DNA of 6,277 nucleotides from Bacteroidota bacterium (GTDB taxonomy: Bacteria > Bacteroidota > Bacteroidia > 2-12-FULL-35-15). This document shows positions 1-6,056 of this stretch, one piece after another. Where the stretch lies: positions 1 to 6,277 of the forward strand of contig JAPLDC010000219.1 of the NCBI GenBank assembly GCA_026391935.1, read 5' to 3'. Position numbers and translations under genes: made by a program. The notes under the pieces are model-generated. The model did no database searches. It was not told where the DNA came from and saw only the letters and a list, made by a program, of their open reading frames with translations. How positions within the stretch are numbered: the stretch's first letter is position 1; each line of letters begins with the position of its first letter.

Positions 1-308
1 CCACGATATTGTTGTGTGTTCTCGATTGCCATAACATCTCTGATATCTTCTACCACACAAGTTAAGCTGTTGTCTCTATTCGGATTTGCACACACTTCAC
101 ACAAAGGTTTATCTGAAACATTGTGGCATTTTTCGCAATAGCGCAATTCGTTTCGCAATTTGATGAATGCATTTCCAAATTGATTGACCTCTGTAACATC
201 TTGTTTCATCAAATGTAAAACGAAACGTAAGGCGGTGCGCTTACCAACACCAGGTAATTTACTGAATTCATTAACAGCTTCTTCGATTAGTTTGGAGGAG
301 AAGTTCAT
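1..308 (-). CDS. recR: Recombination mediator RecR, N-terminal part (cut by window edge)
   Basis: RecR works with RecO and RecF to load RecA onto single-stranded DNA at gaps during cytoplasmic recombinational repair. The 102 codons visible, read from the ATG at 308-306, show the family's domain order. A helix-hairpin-helix segment LPGVGKRTALR lies at residues 18-28. A four-cysteine zinc finger follows, with CEKC at 58-61 and CEVC at 70-73. The TOPRIM domain begins near residue 82, with the conserved acidic residue in VVEDIRD (E87). RecR proteins are usually about 200 residues, so roughly half the gene lies outside the window. The start is fixed by the expected N-terminus a few residues before the SKLPGVG segment. 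It is divergent from the rRNA methyltransferase gene across an 88-base gap. Identification is secure from the combined HhH, C4 finger and TOPRIM order. Confidence 0.96.
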   Translation of the reverse strand, partial: MNFSSKLIEEAVNEFSKLPGVGKRTALRFVLHLMKQDVTEVNQFGNAFIKLRNELRYCEKCHNVSDKPLCEVCANPNRDNSLTCVVEDIRDVMAIENTQQYR

Positions 309-313
309 AACAT

Positions 314-321
314 CAAAAATA
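314..321 (-). promoter_or_regulatory. Candidate -7 element for recR
   Basis: The minus strand reads TATTTTTG here, a full match to the Bacteroidota -7 consensus TAnnTTTG. It ends only 6 bases before the recR ATG, so transcription from it would begin at or within a base or two of the start codon. I did not find a convincing -33 partner. In AT-rich DNA a chance match is possible. Confidence 0.35.
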
Positions 322-330
322 CAGATTTTT

Positions 331-361
331 ACTTATGTTTTATCAGGTTTATAAAACAAGT
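331..361. repeat. Inverted repeat in the recR/rsmB divergent gap
   Basis: GTTTTAT at 337-343 pairs with ATAAAAC at 351-357. After a 2-base bulge (AT, 335-336) the outer arms ACTT (331-334) and AAGT (358-361) also pair. This gives an 11-bp interrupted palindrome around a 7-base centre, CAGGTTT. It sits between the two candidate -7 elements of the divergent genes, where an operator would be expected. No T-tract follows it, so it does not look like a terminator. Function unknown. Confidence 0.45.
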
Positions 362-367
362 AATATG

Positions 368-375
368 TATTTTTG
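368..375 (+). promoter_or_regulatory. Candidate -7 element for rsmB
   Basis: TATTTTTG matches the Bacteroidota -7 consensus TAnnTTTG exactly and lies 21 bases before the rsmB ATG at 397, giving a short leader of about 15 bases. The -33 region shows no clear TTTG, so the assignment rests on the -7 match and position alone. Confidence 0.45.
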
Positions 376-396
376 CACATCTGAAAGTTAATAGAA

Positions 397-1599
397 ATGA
401 AATTACACAGAACGCTCGTACAAGCAGTAATTGATACGCTACAACAAATTTTTATTGGTTGTGTTTATGCCGATAAAGCTGTTGAGCAGGTGCTGAAACA
501 GAATTCCCGCTGGGGATCCCGCGACAGGCGTTTTATCGCTGAAACGACATACGAAATGGTACGTTGGTGGAGGTTGATTTCGAGATCTGCTGCTATTGAG
601 GAACCCCGCCAATCTTCCGAATTCTGGAAAATTTTTGCTGCCTGGCAAATAATGAATGAAGTGGAATTGCCCGATTGGGAAGAGTTCCGAGGAATCGATA
701 AAGCGGAGATTTTATCGGTTGCTATTGCAGCTAAACAAATTCGGAAATATCGTGAATCCATTCCCGATTGGTTGGATGAGCTGGGATGTGTGGAATTGGG
801 TGAAACTGTTTGGACAAATGAACTTGCAGCCCTAAACAAAGAAGCGAAAGTTGTTTTGAGAGTAAATACTTTAAAAACAAATCGGATCCAATTGCAACGA
901 TTGTTGGATCAGGAATCCGTGGAAACAACCATAATTGGTGATTATCACGATGCCTTGATGTTAAATAAACGTCAGAGTCTTCAACAACTTTCTGAATTCA
1001 AACAAGGTTTTTTTGAGATACAGGATGCCTCTTCACAAATGATTGCTCCGTTTTTGGATGTGAAGGAGGGAATGTCGGTGATTGATGCATGTGCCGGAGC
1101 GGGAGGGAAATCGCTTCATATTGCTGCCATGATGAATAATTCCGGTAGGATATTTTCGATGGATGTTGAAGAGCGGAAACTATCCGAATTAAAAAAACGT
1201 GCGGATAGAGGTGGAGTAACGGTTGTTAAAACCAAAATGATTACTGATGAGGAAGTAAAGAAACTGAAAGATTCTGCCGATAGATTATTGCTTGATGTTC
1301 CTTGCTCTGGTTTAGGAGTTATCAGAAGAAATCCTGATGCAAAATGGAAATTGAGTTTGGATTTTATCAATGAAACAAAGAGAATGCAACAGCAGATCAT
1401 AAGCAACTATTCACAAATGCTAAAACCCGGTGGAATAATGGTTTATGCCACATGCAGTATTTTGCCAAGTGAAAATCAACGACAAGTAGAGCTGTTTTTG
1501 GAGAATAATTCAAACTTCGAATTTATCGAAGATCGTAAAGTGCTTCCAAGTGAAGGATTTGATGGGTTTTATATGGCTAAATTGAAAAGGCTGAATTAA
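397..1599 (+). CDS. rsmB: 16S rRNA (cytosine-C5) methyltransferase, RsmB/NOP2-Sun family
   Basis: The protein (400 residues) is a SAM-dependent RNA m5C methyltransferase. E. coli RsmB modifies C967 of 16S rRNA, and the same target is inferred here. The N-terminal third resembles the NusB-like RNA-binding domain of RsmB, including the GSRDRRFIAETTYEMVRWW stretch near residues 40-58. The C-terminal half is a Rossmann methyltransferase: SAM motif I DACAGAGGKS (230-239), motif IV DVPCSGLGVIRRNPD starting at D300, and motif VI YATCS (350-354). C353 in motif VI is the expected nucleophile and C303 in motif IV the cysteine that assists product release; both are present. There is no C-terminal PUA-like extension as in the longer RsmF. 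The start codon has no clear Shine-Dalgarno, only an A/T-rich leader. The exact target is less certain than the family, because Bacteroidota members of the family differ from the E. coli enzyme. Confidence 0.9.
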   Translation: MKLHRTLVQAVIDTLQQIFIGCVYADKAVEQVLKQNSRWGSRDRRFIAETTYEMVRWWRLISRSAAIEEPRQSSEFWKIFAAWQIMNEVELPDWEEFRGIDKAEILSVAIAAKQIRKYRESIPDWLDELGCVELGETVWTNELAALNKEAKVVLRVNTLKTNRIQLQRLLDQESVETTIIGDYHDALMLNKRQSLQQLSEFKQGFFEIQDASSQMIAPFLDVKEGMSVIDACAGAGGKSLHIAAMMNNSGRIFSMDVEERKLSELKKRADRGGVTVVKTKMITDEEVKKLKDSADRLLLDVPCSGLGVIRRNPDAKWKLSLDFINETKRMQQQIISNYSQMLKPGGIMVYATCSILPSENQRQVELFLENNSNFEFIEDRKVLPSEGFDGFYMAKLKRLN

Positions 1600-1605
1600 G
1601 TGTGT

Positions 1606-1938
1606 ATGCAATACCGTTCAGAAAACAATACAGATATTTATTTTTTTCTTGAGAAATGCGAACAGCTTCCTCTTGATTTTTCAATGGATAAAGTCATTGC
1701 ATTTGATCATGAGGACGATTTTTATATTGTATTTTATATCGCTCAGAAAAAGAAATTCTTATTATTTAATGCAGAAAACTATTTACAAATCCCTGATGCA
1801 TTACCCGATTTGCTGAATCAGATCATTGATTATTCGCAGGAAGATCTTCACGCATTGCTAATTGACGAAGCGATAAAGTGCATCGAAAATAAAATGCACT
1901 CAAAAAATAATTTCCGCTTTTATTTTGATGCTCATTAA
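1606..1938 (+). CDS. Hypothetical protein of 110 residues, coupled to rsmB
   Basis: I do not recognise this family. The protein is small, acidic in its first half and rich in aromatic residues (YFFLEKCEQLPLDF, DDFYIVFYIAQKKKFLLF). It appears soluble: no signal peptide and no convincing membrane helix. The beginning reads like alternating beta strands, followed by a leucine-rich helical part containing ALPDLLNQIIDY. It starts 6 bases after the rsmB stop and ends just before a strong terminator, so it is almost certainly co-transcribed and perhaps translationally coupled with rsmB. An alternative GTG at 1600 directly abuts the rsmB TAA and would add two residues; I prefer the ATG at 1606. Base composition matches its neighbours, which argues for a resident gene. 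Function is unknown; the location only weakly suggests a link to RNA modification. Confidence 0.72.
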   Translation: MQYRSENNTDIYFFLEKCEQLPLDFSMDKVIAFDHEDDFYIVFYIAQKKKFLLFNAENYLQIPDALPDLLNQIIDYSQEDLHALLIDEAIKCIENKMHSKNNFRFYFDAH

Positions 1939-1957
1939 TTATTTAATTCAATGAAAT

Positions 1958-1991
1958 AAAAAAGTCCCGAATTTCTTCGGGACTTTTTTTT
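1958..1991. terminator. Intrinsic terminator after the rsmB unit, symmetric
   Basis: GTCCCGAA (1964-1971) and TTCGGGAC (1976-1983) form a perfect 8-bp stem around a 4-base loop (TTTC). Six A residues precede the stem and eight T residues follow it, so the arms can extend to 14 bp. The structure works in both directions, which suits its place between the plus-strand rsmB unit and the converging lpdA. It begins 20 bases after the small ORF's stop. Confidence 0.93.
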
Positions 1992-2040
1992 GTTAGAGAC
2001 AGGTGCAAAATTTCAAAGCGTTTGCATAGGCCAGCTCATA

Positions 2041-2064
2041 TGTTTCGACAAGCTCAACATGACA
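2041..2064 (-). repeat. REP-like palindromic element, copy 1
   Basis: On the minus strand this reads TGTCATGTTGAGC followed by TTGTCGAAACA. It can fold as a short hairpin with a 2-base bulge: TGTT/AACA plus GA/TC around CAAGC, seen on the plus strand. I recall this sequence type as a frequent dispersed intergenic repeat in many bacterial genomes, including Bacteroidota, but cannot search here. It aligns with copy 2 at 3628-3652 through a shared TGTC, then GAGC, then GTCG. It lies in the gap between two converging transcription units. Confidence 0.6.
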
Positions 2065-2110
2065 ACACACAATATTTTCAAGGGTTGAGTCAATCGAGTT
2101 TAGAGAATGA

Positions 2111-2398
2111 TTACATATGTATAACTTCTCCATACGCGGCAGCAGCAGCTTCCATAATTGCTTCACTCATTGTTGGATGAGGATGAACTGTTTTTATCAA
2201 TTCATGTCCAGTCGTTTCTAATTTACGGATAGCAACGATCTCTGCGATCATTTCCGTTACATTCGCTCCGATCATATGCGCACCTAATAATTCGCCATAT
2301 TTCGCATCAAAAATTAATTTTACAAATCCATCTTTCGCTCCTGCAGCACTTGCCTTTCCGCTTGCTGAGAAAGGGAATTTTCCAATTTTTATTTCTCT
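2111..2398 (-). pseudogene. lpdA: C-terminal 95 codons of lpdA, beyond the in-frame TGA
   Basis: This is the same reading frame as the upstream lpdA segment, continuing after the TGA at 2401-2399 to a natural TAA at 2113-2111. It encodes the Lpd dimerisation domain, residues 367-461 if the interrupted codon counts as 366. The GKFPFSASGKASAAG segment (372-386) is typical of the family. The catalytic dyad motif HPHPTMSE (438-445) is intact, with H440 as the acid/base and E445 as its partner. No insertion, deletion or second stop is present, so the segment shows no visible decay. It has no start codon or leader of its own near the TGA and is unlikely to be made separately. It counts as a gene fragment only because of that one codon; correction or suppression of the TGA would make it part of a normal 461-residue enzyme. 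Confidence 0.9.
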
Positions 2399-3496
2399 TC
2401 AGGATTCAATTGCTTTTGCTTCCGTCATTCCAACTGATGCAATTTCCGGCTGACAATAAGTACATCCGGGTATATTGTTATAATCTAATGGCTCAGGATT
2501 CTGTCCTGCAATTTTTTCAACACAAATAATACCTTCTGCAGATGCAACGTGTGCAAGTGCTTGTCCGGCAACACAATCTCCGATTGCATAATATCCAGGG
2601 ATATTTGTTTGATAATAAGGGTTTGTTAAAATTTTTCCTTTATCAGTAGCAATACCGGTTTCTTCCAGACCAATATTTTCAATATTTGCTTGAATGCCAA
2701 CAGCCGATAATACAACTTCTGCTTCAACAATTTTATCTGCATTCTTGGTCTTGATATAAACTTTGCAATCAGCACCCGTTATATCAACACGTTCTACGTT
2801 TGATTCCGTCATTACATCAATTCCCATTTTTTTGAATGAGCGTAACAATTGTTTTGAAACTTCGGCATCTTCAAAAGGAACGATGTTTGGCAAAAATTCC
2901 ACCAAAGTAACTTTTGTTCCCATCGTTGCATAAAAATATGCAAACTCACTTCCAATTGCACCGGAACCTACAACAACCATTGTTTTAGGCATTTTAGGCA
3001 AAGTTAATGCTTCACGATATCCGATAATTTTTTTACCGTCTTGCGGAAGATTTGGCAGAGCACGGGAGCGTGCGCCGGTAGCAATTATAATATGTTTTGC
3101 TTCGTAGGTAGTTGTTTTGCCATCTGCTGTAACATCAACTTTTTTACCTGCTTTTATTTTACCGCTGCCATTGATGACATCAATTTTATTTTTTTTCAAT
3201 AGGAATTGAACACCTTTACTCATTCCATCTGCCACATCACGACTGCGTTTTACAACTGCATTAAAATCAACTTCTCCACCTTTAACGGTGATACCGTAAT
3301 CAGCAGCATGGTTCAGGTATTCAAAGACTTGTGCACTTTTTAACAATGCTTTTGTTGGAATACATCCCCAATTAAGGCAAATGCCACCAAGGTTTTCGCG
3401 TTCTACAATGGCTGTTTTTAACCCAAGTTGTGATGCTCTGATCGCAGCCACATAACCACCTGGTCCACTGCCTACTACTATTAAATCGTAACTCAT
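2399..3496 (-). CDS. lpdA: Dihydrolipoamide dehydrogenase (E3), open part ending at in-frame TGA
   Basis: Lpd is the FAD flavoprotein that reoxidises dihydrolipoamide with NAD+ in the pyruvate, 2-oxoglutarate and branched-chain dehydrogenase complexes and in glycine cleavage. Visible motifs are the FAD-binding GSGPGG (9-14), the redox disulfide in GGICLNWGCIPTK (C40 and C45), the NAD-binding GSGAIGSE (177-184) and the second FAD motif AIGDCVAG (304-311). The frame stops at residue 365, in the sequence GMTEAKAIES, at the edge of the dimerisation domain. The remaining 95 codons, with the catalytic His-Glu pair, continue in the same frame at 2398-2111. A protein ending here would lack the dimer interface and the H440/E445 dyad, which in this family completes the active site of the partner subunit, so it should be inactive. 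The full frame of 461 residues matches the normal family length. The gene is divergent from the M61 peptidase and its start is clear from MSYDLIVVG. Confidence 0.93.
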   Translation of the reverse strand: MSYDLIVVGSGPGGYVAAIRASQLGLKTAIVERENLGGICLNWGCIPTKALLKSAQVFEYLNHAADYGITVKGGEVDFNAVVKRSRDVADGMSKGVQFLLKKNKIDVINGSGKIKAGKKVDVTADGKTTTYEAKHIIIATGARSRALPNLPQDGKKIIGYREALTLPKMPKTMVVVGSGAIGSEFAYFYATMGTKVTLVEFLPNIVPFEDAEVSKQLLRSFKKMGIDVMTESNVERVDITGADCKVYIKTKNADKIVEAEVVLSAVGIQANIENIGLEETGIATDKGKILTNPYYQTNIPGYYAIGDCVAGQALAHVASAEGIICVEKIAGQNPEPLDYNNIPGCTYCQPEIASVGMTEAKAIES

Positions 3497-3528
3497 ATTT
3501 TGAAAATTTTAATGTGTATAATGAATTA

Positions 3529-3536
3529 CGAAAGTA
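3529..3536 (-). promoter_or_regulatory. Candidate -7 element for lpdA
   Basis: The minus strand reads TACTTTCG, one mismatch from TAnnTTTG, about 32 bases upstream of the lpdA ATG. It would give a leader of roughly 25 bases. No good -33 element is seen at the usual spacing, so this is tentative. Confidence 0.35.
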
Positions 3537-3567
3537 ACAAAAATAATTGGTACGGATTGCGAATTAA

Positions 3568-3617
3568 TACGAATTTACGAATCTGTGTTTTTATCACTTT
3601 GAATTTGTAAATTCGTA
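3568..3617. repeat. Long inverted repeat in the lpdA/M61 divergent gap
   Basis: TACGAATTTACGAAT (3568-3582) is complementary to ATTTGTAAATTCGTA (3603-3617) over 15 positions. The one non-Watson-Crick position becomes a G-U pair in plus-strand RNA. The loop is 20 bases. Upstream, 3551-3567 holds further degenerate copies of the same short unit (ACGGATT, GCGAATT), so the left arm sits in a small run of RCGRATT-like words. No T-tract follows on either side. It could be a dispersed palindromic repeat or a regulatory hairpin in the M61 leader. Confidence 0.6.
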
Positions 3618-3627
3618 AAAATTTATT

Positions 3628-3652
3628 TGTCGCCCCGAGCGGTGTCGGAGGC
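3628..3652 (+). repeat. REP-like palindromic element, copy 2
   Basis: The element reads TGTCGCCCCGAGCGG then TGTCGGAGGC. It folds as GCCCCGA (3632-3638) against TCGG-A-GGC (3645-3652) with one bulged A and a 6-base loop. It is strikingly GC-rich within an AT-rich gap. I recall the related form with CCCCGAGC and GTCGAGG as a common dispersed intergenic repeat. It shares the TGTC / GAGC / GTCG skeleton with copy 1 at 2041-2064, in the opposite orientation. It lies 19 bases before the M61 start codon. Confidence 0.6.
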
Positions 3653-3671
3653 AATTTTTTTATCCCTAACT

Positions 3672-5405
3672 ATGAAATACATTATATCCTATACCAAACC
3701 ACATAATCACTTTATCGATATTGAATTTATCACTGAGGTTATGCAGGACGAAACTCTTGTTCAGCTTCCAGCATGGCGACCTGGGCGATATGAATTAGGT
3801 AATTTTGCGAAAAATATTCAGAAATGGGCAGCCTTTGATCAGAAAGGTAATGCTCTGAAATTTCAAAAAATAAATAAGGATTGCTGGAAGGTCCAAACGA
3901 AAGGTGTTTCAGAACTGCATATAAAATACAATTATTTTGCGGCAGATCTGAATGCAGGTTCAACTTTTTTGGATGCAACACAATTGTATATGAATCCTGT
4001 GAATTGTTGTGTATTTATTTCTGAAAAAATTAATGAAGCCTGCAAAATGGAAGTAGTGCTGCCTGCCGATTATAAAATAGCTTGTGGAGCAGATCATAAA
4101 AACAATATTATTAATTGTAAGTCTTTCCATGAACTGGCTGATTCTCCTTTCATTGCATCCGGTGCACTTCAGCATAATAAATTTGTTTGTGAAGGAAAAG
4201 AATTTAATCTGTGGTTGCAGGGTGAATGCAAGGCTGATTGGTCAAAACTGACAAATGATTTTATCAAATTTTGTAATCATCAGCTAGAAATGATGAAACA
4301 AGCACCGTTTGACGCGTATCACTTTTTATTTCAAATTGTGCCCTTCAAAATGTATCATGGTGTTGAGCACACTACATCGACGGTATTGGCACTCGGACCT
4401 GGCTATAATCTTATGAAAGGTGAATTGTACGAAAATGTATTGGGTGTTTGTTGTCACGAATTATTTCACGCCTGGAATATCAAAACTATTCGCCCGGTTG
4501 AAATGTATCCTTACGATTATACAAAAGAAAATTATTCTAAATTGGGATATGTGTGTGAAGGCGTTACTACTTATTATGGCGATTATTTATTATTTAGGTC
4601 AGGTGTGTTTAAGGAGCAAGAATTTTTAAAAACATTCGCTGAACGTTTGCAAAAACATTTCGATAATTTTGGAAGGAGCAATTTATCGGTTGCCGATTCT
4701 TCCTTCGATACCTGGCTGGATGGATATGTTCCCGGTATCCCGAATCGTAAGACAAATATTTATGATGAAGGAAGTCTTTTGGCATTTGTAACTGATATTT
4801 TCATCAGAAAAAATTCTGGAAATAAATATTCATTGGATGATGTGATGAGTTATTTGTATAATGAGTTCGCCTTAAAAAATAAGGGCTATTCTGATAAGGA
4901 TTATAAAGGTGTAGTTGAACATTTTGCAGGAACATCTTACGATAATATCTTTGATAATTATATAAATGGTACTCAGGATTATGAACCATTATTAATAGAT
5001 GCAATGAATTTTATTGGCTGTGAATTAAAAATGGAGCCTTGTGCAAAATTCAATGAAAATGCTTTAGGAATAAGGGTAAATGAAGTAGCCGGCATTTGCA
5101 AAGTGATTACAGTTTATCCTGATTCTGTTGCTGATGCAGCTGGCATCGCGATAAATGATGATATACTTACAATTAATAATATTCAAATAAAAACAGATTC
5201 GAGCGGTACGAATTTTACAGAATGGTGTAATTATTTTGGAAATGTTCCTTTACAGATGACATTTGCAAGTAGTGGAATCGTAAAAACAGCAAAACTTGAT
5301 CCACGCCCCGGTGTATTTTACAAAATAGTAAAAATGCAGAAGTCGATAACCGTAAATGACGATCAAAAAAAGAATTTTGAACTATGGTGCAACAATAAAT
5401 TTTAA
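3672..5405 (+). CDS. M61-family metallopeptidase (glycyl aminopeptidase-like) with PDZ domain
   Basis: This 577-residue protein is a zinc peptidase of family M61, whose characterised members release N-terminal Gly or Ala residues. The N-terminal beta domain carries the conserved LPAWRPGRYELGNFAKN stretch (from L32; the family usually has a PxWxPGxY form). The catalytic domain has GVEHTTST (230-237) and the zinc motif HELFHAWN (H262, E263, H266). The third ligand is probably E296 in YVCEGVTTYYGDY. A PDZ domain follows at about 460-545 (ALGIRVNEVAG, then DSVADAAGIAINDDILTINN). No signal peptide is evident, so a cytoplasmic location is inferred, whereas many relatives are exported. The frame is open upstream to a TTG at 3627, but those 15 codons come from the REP-like repeat. 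The ATG at 3672, which begins MKYIISYTKP, is the real start. It is followed after 5 bases by a membrane protein gene. Confidence 0.93.
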   Translation: MKYIISYTKPHNHFIDIEFITEVMQDETLVQLPAWRPGRYELGNFAKNIQKWAAFDQKGNALKFQKINKDCWKVQTKGVSELHIKYNYFAADLNAGSTFLDATQLYMNPVNCCVFISEKINEACKMEVVLPADYKIACGADHKNNIINCKSFHELADSPFIASGALQHNKFVCEGKEFNLWLQGECKADWSKLTNDFIKFCNHQLEMMKQAPFDAYHFLFQIVPFKMYHGVEHTTSTVLALGPGYNLMKGELYENVLGVCCHELFHAWNIKTIRPVEMYPYDYTKENYSKLGYVCEGVTTYYGDYLLFRSGVFKEQEFLKTFAERLQKHFDNFGRSNLSVADSSFDTWLDGYVPGIPNRKTNIYDEGSLLAFVTDIFIRKNSGNKYSLDDVMSYLYNEFALKNKGYSDKDYKGVVEHFAGTSYDNIFDNYINGTQDYEPLLIDAMNFIGCELKMEPCAKFNENALGIRVNEVAGICKVITVYPDSVADAAGIAINDDILTINNIQIKTDSSGTNFTEWCNYFGNVPLQMTFASSGIVKTAKLDPRPGVFYKIVKMQKSITVNDDQKKNFELWCNNKF

Positions 5406-5410
5406 AAATT

Positions 5411-5857
5411 ATGGAAGATCAATTTGCAGGCCAATACGACAATATGGAGACACCGAAGCGTTCGGTTTTTCTAACAGTTTTATGTATTTTAACTTTTATT
5501 TCATCTGGGATTGCGGTTTTTGTTTCCTTGATAGTGCCTCCAATTGCGGAAAGTTTGGTTGAAGTCATTCAACAACAACCTGGTTTTGATGCTGAGAAAC
5601 AAGCTGCATTAATAACAATTTTGAATGCAGGTTGGACCTATCATCTTTCAGCCGCAGTGTGCTCAGCTATTTCATTAGCAGGTGCGATCATGATGTGGAA
5701 GCTTTTAAAAAATGGATTTCATTTTTACACACTTTCTAATATTCTTTTGACTTTACTCCCAACATTGATAATAGGAAGTCCTTTTAATATTTTAGAACTC
5801 ATTTTTCCTTCGATCTTCATTTTTTCTTATGCTTTGAACTTGAGATTCATGAAATAA
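5411..5857 (+). CDS. Small four-helix membrane protein of unknown function
   Basis: The protein has 148 residues. A short hydrophilic N-terminus (MEDQFAGQYDNMETPKR) is followed by four likely membrane helices at about 19-42, 76-97, 104-122 and 127-144. A soluble, probably external, loop of about 30 residues (EVIQQQPGFDAEKQAA) separates helices 1 and 2. The PKRSVFLTVLCILTFISSG segment resembles a recurring start of uncharacterised Bacteroidota membrane proteins that I recall as having no assigned role. It begins 5 bases after the M61 stop, so the two are very likely one transcript, with a terminator candidate about 120 bases downstream. A link to the peptidase is possible from this pairing only. 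No catalytic or transport motif is visible. Confidence 0.85.
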   Translation: MEDQFAGQYDNMETPKRSVFLTVLCILTFISSGIAVFVSLIVPPIAESLVEVIQQQPGFDAEKQAALITILNAGWTYHLSAAVCSAISLAGAIMMWKLLKNGFHFYTLSNILLTLLPTLIIGSPFNILELIFPSIFIFSYALNLRFMK

Positions 5858-5976
5858 AGAAAATTGAATTATTTAGAGTCTTTCCATTGTATTTTGTATC
5901 TAGTTGGTAGTTAGCTTATTACGATATTGTTGTTCGTTTAAACTAGAGATTTTCCTTATGAATTGTTAATAAATTT

Positions 5977-6009
5977 AGATGAACTACTTCAATTCATCTT
6001 GTTTTTTTT
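5977..6009 (+). terminator. Probable intrinsic terminator after the M61 unit
   Basis: AGATGAA (5977-5983) and TTCATCT (5993-5999) form a perfect 7-bp stem with a 9-base loop, followed by TG and eight T residues. The stem is AT-rich, so it is weaker than the terminator at 1958-1991. It lies 120 bases past the membrane protein stop and 48 bases before the next start, so it could also act as a leader attenuator for the downstream gene. Confidence 0.6.
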
Positions 6010-6056
6010 ACTTGATTTGTTAAACAAACAAAAAATTAACTAAAAACACATAAAAC

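Noticed and set aside
465..839. Minus-strand open frames opposite rsmB (also 439-648, 731-928, 1116-1406)
   Set aside because: They overlap a well-supported methyltransferase gene, show low-complexity Ser-rich translations and no family resemblance.
1600..1608. GTG start for the small ORF after rsmB
   Set aside because: An ATG follows two codons later and is preferred; the difference is two residues and cannot be settled here.
2399..2401. Alternative genetic code with TGA as glycine (as in Gracilibacteria/SR1) or as tryptophan
   Set aside because: The other genes here encode their many glycines and tryptophans without any in-frame TGA, and the protein content looks like Bacteroidota. A recoded genome should show TGA repeatedly.
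2399..2401. Selenocysteine codon
   Set aside because: The position lies in a surface-like linker before GKFPFS, usually glycine in Lpd, with no redox role. I saw no convincing stem-loop of the bacterial SECIS type just downstream.
2390..2410. Frameshift in lpdA
   Set aside because: Residues before and after the stop are in the same frame and all family motifs continue without any indel; only a substitution is needed.
3739..5004. Open frames overlapping the M61 gene (minus 3739-3981, 3960-4175, 4804-5004; plus 4420-4629)
   Set aside because: They are shadows of the peptidase frame and have no recognisable protein features.
5356..5562. Plus-strand frame spanning the M61/membrane protein junction
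   Set aside because: It overlaps both real genes in another frame, and its translation is aromatic-rich and unlike a protein family.
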